A stretch of DNA of 14,456 bases from Thalassiosira profunda (Eukaryota; Bacillariophyta; Thalassiosirophyceae; Thalassiosirales; Thalassiosiraceae), in assembly GCA_036939355.1 (NCBI GenBank), contig JALLAP010000310.1, positions 1-14,456 on the forward strand, in the 5' to 3' direction. Below the pieces are notes generated by a model. The model was not told the origin of the DNA. It saw only the letters and a program-made list of their open reading frames with translations, and did not search any database. This document shows, piece by piece, positions 1 to 7,597 of this stretch. Each line of letters starts with the position of its first letter. The first letter of the stretch is position 1. The position numbers were made by a program, and so were the translations under genes.

Positions 1-132
1 TGCACTCTACGTGTTGTACGTACCACAGTTAATACTTAAGCAGCCAGTCATACCATACGTACGTAGTACTACCTATCGACCTTCCCACCCTTTCGTTCAA
101 GGACCGCCCCCACAACCAACCTAGGTATCTAC
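1..132. promoter_or_regulatory. Intergenic edge with TACGTA-cored palindromes
   Basis: This is the stretch beyond the stop codon of the minus-strand LRR gene up to the window edge. It holds GTACGTAC at 16-23 and the palindrome TACGTACGTA at 56-65. The same core recurs upstream of other genes in the window and was not seen in coding DNA. It could be promoter DNA of a gene lying to the left or 3' flanking DNA of the LRR gene. No coding region is supported here. Confidence 0.35.
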
Positions 133-1680
133 TCACAAGCAGATGCATACGGTCTCTTTCCTCCCACCATCTGCGCGGGTTTCTTGTTCAACCCAAGAAT
201 GCTGTTGATGGTCAACTCTGGCATACTCTGGCATGCCTCTGATGAATTGATAGATGGCTGCGAGTTTCCTTCGACTCATGTTCGCATCCCGCTCGGTTCC
301 GTAAACTGCAGCCCTCTCCAATACCGCTGCAAGCTTCCTACCACCCATCCAAGGTGGAGGAGGCTCGGTCTTGCATGCACTCTCGAGCCACTCGATGACT
401 AATGGCAACACCTTCAAGTCCCACTCTAACAGAGGTTGCAAATCAAAGCTCTTGTGATGCAACAGGATCTTTCGGATTGCAACAACTCTCTTGTCACTGT
501 CTTGATTCAACGCAAGTGAAGTGACAATGCCATCATCAGGCCAACTACCAGATCTGCCATCTACAGTAAGATGCGTCAGTGAGTGGTTGGAATGGAATGT
601 GCCGTTGACACTGGCAGTGTCACAGAGAGCGTTTGAGAATGCTATCTCCCATCCCGTTCCGGTACTTCCTGCATAATCTCTTGAGGGTTCAAGCCATAAC
701 CAGTTCAGAGTGCTGTTGCGTGCCAAAGCACTCGCAAAAATGATCGCGCTCTCAGCATCGATACTGCTATTCCGTGTGAGTGAGATCCCTCCCAAGCTGC
801 ATTGGGGGTCCTCCAATAGAGTCGAGAGAGCACTGGAAAGGGCTCGCCACCCTCTGGCTGTAATAGCGGGGCATTCAGAAAGTTGGAACTGCTGCAAGCC
901 CCTGCAATGAGCAAGGCCATCCGCCAGGGCTTCTACCCCCGAGTCATCAATGCCATCATTCTGGTTGAGAGTAAGCTTTCGCAGTCCGGCAGATAATTGC
1001 TGCACAAGGCCTGACAAGGCCGTGCAGGCGCTCTTCCCGAGAACGAAATGCCGAAATTGAACTTGTTCCAGCTGTGGGTGCAATTTCAATGCCTCAATAT
1101 TGGCTATGATGGACTGCTCGTCTTCGTATCTGTCCCCATCAACAATGCCGTCGATGTAATACCTTTTCAAGCACTTTCCTCCCCTCAACGCCAAGGAGAG
1201 CGCACGGTATTGATTGGCATCCATCCGGCATGAGTCCACCGAAAAGTCTTCCAGATGTGAGTTGGCTTCAATGAATGGCGCGAGCATCTGAGAGAGCCTG
1301 CTTGGAAAGCACCCATGAAGCGACATCTTCTGAATCGATCGGTTGCTCTGGAGCCCGACAAAAAATGGCCCGATGACATCAATGTCAAAGCCATCTTCTA
1401 TCGAAACAAAGAGCCATTCCAGTTTCGTGTTCCTGCCCAAATAATACCCCATAATACCCATGCCGCGAGCATCAAAAACGCAATCGCAGACATCAACATC
1501 ATCAGAATCTCCCTCGTCGTCGAAAGAAATGCCATTGTCGCTTACACGCAACCCGCCGAAGATAGGTTCGTTGTCTCTGAGCTCACGCAGTATTTTCGCA
1601 GCGCCCTCGTTGGAGGTGATGTCGGAGATGTCGATGGTCTCGGCCAACGCGCCGTAATCCATCGCCGAGGAGCCGCTCAT
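133..1680 (-). CDS. Leucine-rich repeat (ribonuclease-inhibitor-like) protein, C-terminus probably frameshifted
   Basis: A predicted 515-aa protein. After an acidic N-terminal part (about residues 1-70) there are degenerate LRRs of the ribonuclease-inhibitor type at about residues 75-385, for example LRKLTLNQN at about 233 followed by DDSGVEALADGL, and LQQFQLSEC. A C-terminal helical region follows, with WDLKVLPLVIEWLES at about 421 and KLAAIYQFIRGMP at about 472. This layout resembles a large family of uncharacterised diatom LRR proteins; a protein-binding role is likely but no partner can be named. The start at 1680 is chosen because the coding character begins there. The frame stays open upstream to an ATG at 2031, but that stretch is low-complexity promoter sequence. 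A 10-bp tandem duplication at 215-234 shifts the frame after residue ~485, so the last ~30 residues are probably not ancestral. No introns seen. Confidence 0.75.
   Translation of the reverse strand: MSGSSAMDYGALAETIDISDITSNEGAAKILRELRDNEPIFGGLRVSDNGISFDDEGDSDDVDVCDCVFDARGMGIMGYYLGRNTKLEWLFVSIEDGFDIDVIGPFFVGLQSNRSIQKMSLHGCFPSRLSQMLAPFIEANSHLEDFSVDSCRMDANQYRALSLALRGGKCLKRYYIDGIVDGDRYEDEQSIIANIEALKLHPQLEQVQFRHFVLGKSACTALSGLVQQLSAGLRKLTLNQNDGIDDSGVEALADGLAHCRGLQQFQLSECPAITARGWRALSSALSTLLEDPQCSLGGISLTRNSSIDAESAIIFASALARNSTLNWLWLEPSRDYAGSTGTGWEIAFSNALCDTASVNGTFHSNHSLTHLTVDGRSGSWPDDGIVTSLALNQDSDKRVVAIRKILLHHKSFDLQPLLEWDLKVLPLVIEWLESACKTEPPPPWMGGRKLAAVLERAAVYGTERDANMSRRKLAAIYQFIRGMPEYARVDHQQHSWVEQETRADGGRKETVCICL
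215..234. repeat. 10-bp perfect tandem duplication inside the LRR gene
   Basis: The unit ACTCTGGCAT occurs twice in succession (215-224 and 225-234). Ten is not a multiple of three, so the duplication changes the reading frame of the minus-strand LRR gene near its 3' end. Confidence 0.95.
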
Positions 1681-2029
1681 TGTGGTTTTGTGCGTGCTCT
1701 CTACTGGCGCATGGACCACTTCCCCCGCTCTTCTTCGGCAAGTCCTGGCGTTTCTATGCCCTTGCAAGGAAGAGCTGCTCGACAGCTTCCAGCCCCGCTG
1801 CGAGTGTTTCTGCCGCCGACCACCAACAGGGGCCAACGGCGTGGCCGGGCGGGGGAGGGCAACGGGGGGCGGGGCGGGCGGCGCGGGGGGTCTGTTGTTC
1901 GTTGTTTGTGTTTCAGGAAATTGGGGGCAGATGGCCCTGGGCGATGGTAGATACGTACTTACGTCAGGGTAGTTAACCGTGTGCAAAGAGCAAGCGCTAA
2001 GCGCCCACTGCTCACTTCTTGTGAGAGCC
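1681..2029. promoter_or_regulatory. Divergent promoter between LRR and Aven-like genes
   Basis: A 349-bp stretch separates two divergent start codons. It contains a strongly G-rich tract on the plus strand (1847-1890, seven runs of three or more G) that could form a G-quadruplex. About 65 bp upstream of the Aven-like ATG lie TACGTA (1952-1957) and TTACGTCA (1959-1966), a CRE/bZIP-like site containing ACGTCA. The latter core is the reverse complement of TGACGT, which is known from CO2/cAMP-responsive diatom promoters. The 11-mer GTACTTACGTC (1955-1965) reappears in reverse complement upstream of the TULIP-PqiA gene at 12757-12767. No convincing gene was found here; open frames through it are low complexity (proline/glycine-rich). 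Confidence 0.5.
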
Positions 2030-2674
2030 ATGGGAAGGTCGCAAGTGGCTCGGAATCGCACGCACGGCCGCCCCGGTCAGGGCCGGGGTGGTCGCGGAGG
2101 CAGGGGAAGGGGCGGTGGGGGCCGCGGCGGCGGCGGGCGCTCCTCTCGCCACAAGTCAAGCCCGGACCCCAAGACGCTGGGCGATAACGCGTTTCGTTTT
2201 GCAAAGGGAGGCGACGATGCCGCCGCCGCCGGCGACAGTGACGAACTGCTCGACGGCATCAATTTCATATCCTCTGGCGGTGGGGGCGAATATTACGGCG
2301 AAGGGGAGGAGGAGGATAATTCCACGAAGGCGGGCGATACACAAGAAGTGGAGGATTGGATGTCCATCGATGTGAAAGCGCTCGACAATTGCCTGAAACA
2401 GATTCCGATACACGAACGGTTGAAGATACCCCTCCACATTGGCAGACACTTGGAAGAGCAGTACGGGGCCGATGGGGGAGGGAATGGCCGGAAGAAGACG
2501 ATTGCAGAATTGAAAGAGGAGGCCAAGCAAACATCAGAGGAGAAGAAGGACATCAGTGGAGGCAACAAATCTGAGCAGCGACATGAAGATAAAACCAACA
2601 ACCCAAAAGAAGAGGGGGATGCAGAAGGAGAGGAAGATGACCTTGACGCGTGGCTTGACGACATGATCGCATGA
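2030..2674 (+). CDS. Aven-like RGG-box protein
   Basis: A 214-aa single-exon protein. The start at 2030 is the first in-frame ATG and sits in a good context (GAGCCATGG). An N-terminal RGG/GR-rich box (about residues 14-40) is followed by FRFA (55-58), an acidic stretch, a predicted helical segment at 113-136 (IDVKALDNCLKQIPIHERLK) and an extreme C-terminus DLDAWLDDMIA (204-214). Animal Aven has the same order: an RGG box, an FRFA motif followed by acidic residues, a segment with an aligned L-x-x-L-P-x-x-x-R-L pattern, and a C-terminus of the form LEDWLDSMI. In animals Aven inhibits caspase activation through Apaf-1/Bcl-xL, activates ATM, and binds G-quadruplex mRNA through its RGG box. Only the RNA-binding part can be argued from this sequence. 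It is shorter than human Aven (about 360 aa). The gene is divergent from the LRR gene and convergent with the diflavin gene, 40 bp between stops. Alternative: a generic RGG/acidic protein. Confidence 0.72.
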   Translation: MGRSQVARNRTHGRPGQGRGGRGGRGRGGGGRGGGGRSSRHKSSPDPKTLGDNAFRFAKGGDDAAAAGDSDELLDGINFISSGGGGEYYGEGEEEDNSTKAGDTQEVEDWMSIDVKALDNCLKQIPIHERLKIPLHIGRHLEEQYGADGGGNGRKKTIAELKEEAKQTSEEKKDISGGNKSEQRHEDKTNNPKEEGDAEGEEDDLDAWLDDMIA

Positions 2675-2714
2675 GAATTGGTAGCAGCTCTAGCGTAGCG
2701 ATTTACACTCCCCA

Positions 2715-4661
2715 TCAGTTGGAAAGATCTTCCATCAGCCGCCCCTCATTCACGAGATTCCGGAGATACTGCAGCGCCGCATCAAAGTCCATGTCGCCCC
2801 GTTCCTGGAAGATTTCTATCAGGGCAGCATCGACTTTTGCTCCGAAAGTCTTGGCGCCGCCGCAAATGTAGATATGCCCGCCGCGTTGCACAAGATCCCA
2901 AACCATTTCTCCCTTTGTTCGTACCAAGTCTGACACGAACATCTGACTCTTGTCCGCCATGTCGCACCCAGAGTAGTACACAATGTCTGATTCCGTCAGG
3001 GCATTCATGTCCAACGCCTTCTGTACCAGCGATTGGTAGCACTCGTCCTGAGGATTGCGAAATCCCATGAAGAGCGTCGCCGGGCCCATTTCGTTCGATT
3101 CGGCGAGGGCCACCCGCTCTTGAATGAAGCCCCGAATGGGCGCCACGCCGCACCCGCCACCAATGAACAACACGGGCGTTTTGTGATCTTTGGGCAGCCG
3201 GAAGCTGGGGTTGGATTCGACCATCGCCGGGAGGCACGCAAAGTTGTGCCAGTCTCCCTTCTGAACGGCACCCTTGTGCGTCAGGAAGCTCGTGCACACG
3301 CCGTCCCGCAGATTGCCTGTGCTGTTGACGTAATGCACCGGTCGGTAGACTAACACGACTTGGTCCGGGTGCCTCAAAGGACTCGAGGCTATCGAGTAGT
3401 GACGAGGCTTCATCGGCGTCGCGTTGTACAAAAGGTCCTCAAGACTCAACTTCGCTCTTCCAGCTTGGTAGCAAAGGCCGATCACCGTACTCCGGGGGTT
3501 GGCAATCTCGTTCACGTAGTCCAGATCCTTTCTCCCCAGTATCAGCCGGGCGAAGCGGGGTGACGGCGGGGCTCCCAAATCGACGCAATGGCTCAGCGTC
3601 TCGGCAACCGTCAGTCCGGTGGGGTGGGGATACGATTCGTCGTTGTCGTCGGAGATGATCGCCTGTGGGTCCACTCCCAAATAGTCAATATACGCACGGA
3701 CCCAAGTGTCAGAATTCCGGGGGTACACCAGCAGATGATCCCCAGTCTCGTATGTGAGACCGTTGTTGTTGGTTTCGTCCGCATAGTCCTTCTCTAGGGA
3801 GACTCGCATTTCGTGCAGGGACGAGTCGCCGGCATCCGAAGTGAGCAAGTGATTGTCCGCGACCTTCAACTTTGCGGTGTGCTCGGCGTAGAAGCGGTTC
3901 GATCCCTTCAGATGAAACAAGTCTCGTCGCACGACGTTGCTTTGGGCAGGCTCCAATACGAGCGTGGGATGCTTGTGGGACACGGGCCGCGTCTTCTCCG
4001 GCGACTCGGCCACGACCGACGGGCATTCCACGTGAGGTTGCTCCTTCTCTTCCACTTCTTTGCCAGATGCTTCCGAAGATTCCCCTGCTTCTTCTGCCGA
4101 TGCCTCCGTGATCATCTTGGATACCTCCGCCATCCACTCGTCAAAGTCACCCTCGAGGCACCCGCCGTCGTCTCCCAATCCCATTTCCTTCACCCTCTTT
4201 CCGCCCAGCTCCTCCAACCTTGAATCGAATCGTTTCCCAATCACATTGTAATTATTTGGATGGGCGCTCTCATTGCCTAATCCGAAGACGGCGTAGTCCA
4301 CCCCCTCGGGCAGCGTTGCGTCGGGTTCGTTCATTACAAACTCGTAAAAATCTCGGGCGTTGTCGGGGGGTTCTCCCTTGCCGGCACAGCTCGCCAGGAC
4401 GAGGTTGAGATGTCCCGGCGCCAGAATAGACTCTGGCGGTTCCTCGTCCAATCCCTGCACCGTGACCTCCTCGATGCCCTCGTCCTCAAGGCCCTCGGCG
4501 AGCTGGTGGGCAAAGAGCTGGGCCGTCCCGGTCTGGCTGGCGTAGAGGATGCGCACGGGGCGCTCGGCGGGCGGCGTGGACGAGAGGCATCGGTGCGGCT
4601 GCAACGGCTGACGCTGCTGCACCAGTCGCTTCGATGGGCGGAAGAGTCTACGGGCCAACAT
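2715..4661 (-). CDS. Diflavin (FMN/FAD) oxidoreductase, probably mitochondrial
   Basis: A 648-aa single-exon protein of the cytochrome P450 reductase / sulfite reductase flavoprotein class, moving electrons from NAD(P)H via FAD and FMN to an acceptor. The start is the only upstream in-frame ATG. Residues 1-35 are Arg-rich with no acidic residue before E33 and contain R-C-L|S-S at 24-28, a mitochondrial R-3 cleavage-type motif. The flavodoxin domain spans about 37-183 (ASQTGT at 41-46, GKGEPPDNA near 94, FGLGNESAHPNNYN near 126), then an acidic linker (184-232), the FAD/connecting domain with RHYSIASS (420-427) and GVCTSF (454-459), and the nucleotide domain with IGGGCGVAPIRGF (500-512), FMGFRNPQDE and YICGGAKTFG. 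Oddities: the tail ends EDLSN without the usual aromatic residue over the flavin, and the Ser-Arg pair that holds NADPH 2'-phosphate in CPR reads S-G. It is divergent from the HCP gene across 284 bp, suggesting it may reduce HCP. A P450 or other acceptor cannot be excluded. Confidence 0.88.
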   Translation of the reverse strand: MLARRLFRPSKRLVQQRQPLQPHRCLSSTPPAERPVRILYASQTGTAQLFAHQLAEGLEDEGIEEVTVQGLDEEPPESILAPGHLNLVLASCAGKGEPPDNARDFYEFVMNEPDATLPEGVDYAVFGLGNESAHPNNYNVIGKRFDSRLEELGGKRVKEMGLGDDGGCLEGDFDEWMAEVSKMITEASAEEAGESSEASGKEVEEKEQPHVECPSVVAESPEKTRPVSHKHPTLVLEPAQSNVVRRDLFHLKGSNRFYAEHTAKLKVADNHLLTSDAGDSSLHEMRVSLEKDYADETNNNGLTYETGDHLLVYPRNSDTWVRAYIDYLGVDPQAIISDDNDESYPHPTGLTVAETLSHCVDLGAPPSPRFARLILGRKDLDYVNEIANPRSTVIGLCYQAGRAKLSLEDLLYNATPMKPRHYSIASSPLRHPDQVVLVYRPVHYVNSTGNLRDGVCTSFLTHKGAVQKGDWHNFACLPAMVESNPSFRLPKDHKTPVLFIGGGCGVAPIRGFIQERVALAESNEMGPATLFMGFRNPQDECYQSLVQKALDMNALTESDIVYYSGCDMADKSQMFVSDLVRTKGEMVWDLVQRGGHIYICGGAKTFGAKVDAALIEIFQERGDMDFDAALQYLRNLVNEGRLMEDLSN

Positions 4662-4945
4662 CTTGTGAGGCGCCGGCGCACGATTATGGTCGAACTCAAA
4701 CACACGCCGCCTCCTCAGGCAGCGCGCAGCCCCTCACTTTGCGCGGCGGCGCCCCGACCGACGCGAAGGCGGACCACCCCCGAGTTGTGCGTGCCGAAGT
4801 TGAACTGTGTTGGTTGAAGCCAATGGCGGAAAAACACGTAGGAATCAGTATCAGGGTATCTTTTGCAAGCTTCGGGTTTTGGCGGAGTTCTCATCCGCCT
4901 CCTCACAACGCACATCACGTGGCCCGCAAAAGCCGACCATCGACC
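4662..4945. promoter_or_regulatory. Shared divergent promoter of diflavin reductase and HCP genes
   Basis: A 284-bp stretch separates the two divergent ATGs. Visible elements are CCAAT at 4820-4824 (plus strand) and the palindromic E-box/G-box CACGTG at 4916-4921, 25 bp before the HCP start codon. The half proximal to the diflavin gene is GC-rich and the half proximal to HCP is more mixed. Co-regulation of the two genes is plausible from the shared promoter but is inference. Confidence 0.5.
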
Positions 4946-7146
4946 ATGCTCCATCGTCTCGCCGCCAGCGCCCTGCCCCGGGCCTCCCGCTCCCTCGCCG
5001 TCGCCGGTCGGCGCGCCGTCGTCCCCCATGCCCGGCCGGCCGCGGCGGTCGGGCTCTCGTCCGCCGCCCGTTCCTTCTCGGCCGCGCCCGACAAGACGAT
5101 CTCAAATCCCGACATGATGTGCCGCCAGTGCGAGCAGACGCAGGACCACTTCGCCTGCACGACGGTGGGCGTGTGCGGCAAGACGGCCGAGACGTCGGTG
5201 AGAGTTGTTGCGATGATATGTTTGTGCACAATATTATGTGATTGATTGTAGTTGATGCGTATCATATGCACGGGATCGATGCGATTGTACTAGCTGATAT
5301 GATACATCGATGTGATTAAGTCTGATGCTGTTGCATATCTTGTGCACGACATTGCAGGCCATGCAAGATGGACTCATGCAAATGGTGAAGGGCGTCAGCC
5401 TCTGGACCAAGGCGGCCCGGGAGGCCGGGGCGACCGAGGAACAGCTCCACGCCGCCAACGTCTGGACGCTCCGCAGCGTCTTCTCGACACTCACCAACGT
5501 CAACTTCAGCGAGGAGCGGATTGCCGACTACGTCCGAGAGGGCGCGGAGATCAAGAAGGATCTGGAGAAGCTTGTGCCCGCTTCGCCCCCAACTGGCCCC
5601 GTGGCTGAGATGGACTTGTCCGGCAAGACCACGACGGAATTGGAGGAGTTTGGACACACGGTCAGTCTCCCCATCCGCCAGGCGGCCATGGGGAATGAAG
5701 ATTGTTTCTCGCTCAACGAGATTGCCACCTACGGAGCGAAGGGCGCGTGCGCCTACGCCGCCCACTGCTACCAGATGGGAAGGATGGACGAAGGTAGGCA
5801 TGCCCTCGTGTGCGCCAACGTTTTGCTTCGACGTCTTCGTTGCTCACGTGTTCTCGCGAAGGCGTCATGAAGGACTTGCACGAGGTCTTCTCCAAGCTGG
5901 CCAGCGACGAGGCTGATATGGAAGGGCTGCTGGCCAACGCTCTGAAGGTTGGGGACATCAATGGACGCGTGCTGGCCATGCTCGACGACGCCCACGCGAC
6001 CACGTTCGGGGAGCCGGAGCCTACTCCGGTGAAGATGACGGCAACCGAGGGAAAGTGCATCTTGGTATCGGGCCACGATCTTGTTGACCTTGAGGCCCTG
6101 CTGAAACAGACGGAAGGAACGGGGGTGAACGTTTACACTCACGGCGAGATGCTGCCGGCGCACGGATACCCGGGCCTGAAGAAGTACAAGCACCTCGTTG
6201 GAAATTATGGGACGGCGTGGCAGAATCAGAAGTTCGAGTTTGCCACCTTTCCTGGTGAGTGATGTGGATGCGTTGGCTTATGATCTGTCGACAATCTTCC
6301 TTCCACTAACTCTTGCGTCGTGTTTAGGCCCCGTCATTGTGACCACCAACTGCGTCCTGGAGCCCCGCCGCGCCTACCGCGATCGCCTCTACACGATGAA
6401 CGAGGTGGGCGTCGACGGCGTGGGACACATCGGCGAGGACCGCGACTTCTCCAAAGTCATCGAGCAGGCGCAGTCGATGAAGGGTTTCAAGAAGACGGTC
6501 GAACCCGCCGATTATCACACGGTGGGATTCAACCACCGGGCGGTGTTGCCGTTGGCGGGACAGGTCATCGAGGCGGCGCAGAGCGGGGCGCTGTCCCGGA
6601 TTGTGTTGATTGGAGGTTGCGACGGATCGCAGTTCGACCGAAATTACTTTACCAATTTGGCGGAGGAGCTGCCAGAGGACTCGCTGATTCTGACCCTCGG
6701 CTGTGCGAAGAACCGCTTCATTCGCAGCAAAAAGCTGGCAGGAGCCACGCTTGCGAACGGAATGCCTAGGTTGCTCGATATGGGACAATGCAACGACTCG
6801 TATTCGGCCGTGGTGGTGGCCACCGAGCTTGCAAAGTCTTTGGATTGCGGGGTCAATGATTTGCCGTTGTCGGTAAGAGTTTCACTTCTGTTTCGTCCTC
6901 ATTTGTCTCAAGGCACAACTCATATCTTTCTTCGGTGTCATTCAGCTTGCGTTGTCGCATTTGGAGCAAAAGGCCGCGGCCGTCCTGTTGACGTTGCTGA
7001 ATATGGGGGTCAAGAACATTCGGCTTGGGCCGAGTCTTCCGGCATATGTGACGCCGAATGTGTTGAATGTCCTGGTTGAGAACTACAATCTGATGCCCAC
7101 GGGAGATGCACTGGACGATGCACAGAAGATTATGGCGGGACAGTAA
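4946..7146 (+). CDS. HCP: Hybrid cluster protein (HCP, prismane / hydroxylamine reductase), mitochondrial, five exons
   Basis: Exons 4946-5197, 5358-5793, 5862-6254, 6328-6872 and 6946-7146 join in frame to 608 aa; all four introns (160, 68, 73, 73 bp) are GT-AG. Residues 1-48 are rich in Arg/Ala/Ser with no acidic residue, and R-S-F|S-A-A at 42-47 is a typical mitochondrial cleavage motif. The [4Fe-4S] ligands are C59, C62, C71 and C77 (CX2CX8CX5C, the class I pattern rather than the E. coli-type CX2CX11CX6C). All hybrid-cluster ligands are present: H301 (SGHDL), E325 (THGEM), C369 (TTNC), C458 (GGCDG), C486 (LGCAKN), C515 (GQCND) and E549 (HLEQK), with spacings close to those of Desulfovibrio HCP. 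The mature length of about 560 aa fits class I. Bacterial Hcp reduces NO to N2O with the reductase Hcr and can reduce hydroxylamine; the function here should be nitrosative or nitrogen-intermediate detoxification. An in-frame ATG at 4823 would add 41 residues of non-presequence character and is less likely. Confidence 0.95.
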
Positions 7147-7597
7147 CTTCTGTTTGGGGGGGTACCAAAGGCATACTGAAGGATCTCAATAGATGCGGGA
7201 AATAGCAATGTAGGGAACATCAAAGTATGGTAAAGAGGGATAGAATAGTAAAGTTAGGAGAATGAACTTCCGCATCAATTCACTCCATCTCGCGGTGGTC
7301 TTCTCGCTCCTCTGCTCTAGCCCAACGATCACCTGAGGGGTGCAAAAAGTATCTTGGCGATCTTGATTGTTCTTTGGCGATGACAGGTGAGATGAGAACT
7401 CCTCCTCCTCTGCACTGCAAGCAAGCAAGCAAGCAAGATCCAAGACGGTGGAAGAGAGCTCAATCATAACTCGGCAACGGCGACAGCAGAGCAGCAACAC
7501 AAGCCACGACAGGCAACTCCAAAGCGGATCTAAAGAACAACCGAAGTGCACATCGACGAAAGAAATAGATCGGCAACGAAAGAAGCGATAGGCAACG
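7147..7597. promoter_or_regulatory. 451-bp intergenic stretch: HCP 3' flank and promoter of the small gene
   Basis: No gene supported here; the open frame on the minus strand (7186-7641) is compositionally biased and overlaps the small gene. The stretch contains the (GCAA)5 microsatellite at 7417-7436 and several copies of GGCAAC in the last ~130 bp. No clear terminator or TATA box was recognised. Confidence 0.4.
7417..7436. repeat. (GCAA)5 microsatellite
   Basis: Five perfect tandem copies of GCAA lie in non-coding DNA about 160 bp upstream of the small two-exon gene. A slippage-type repeat; no function suggested. Confidence 0.9.

Noticed and set aside
1315..1950. Plus-strand open frame of 211 codons
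   Set aside because: It is antisense to the LRR gene and ends in a Gly/Arg-rich low-complexity run from the G-rich promoter.
1681..2061. N-terminal extension of the LRR protein through the promoter to an ATG at 2031
   Set aside because: The extra 117 residues are low-complexity (Pro/Ala/Arg/Ser-rich), antisense to the Aven-like 5' end, and the LRR-type sequence begins only after the ATG at 1680.
4823..4945. Upstream in-frame ATG for HCP
   Set aside because: It would add 41 residues before a complete mitochondrial presequence, and the ATG overlaps a CCAAT motif. The ATG at 4946 is adopted.
4946..7146. Recent bacterial transfer or bacterial contamination for the HCP gene
   Set aside because: Four spliceosomal introns, a mitochondrial presequence and GC content like its neighbours show an established nuclear gene; an ancient bacterial origin remains possible but is not visible here.
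7417..7436. CRISPR-like or origin-like repeat
   Set aside because: It is a plain tetranucleotide microsatellite without spacers.
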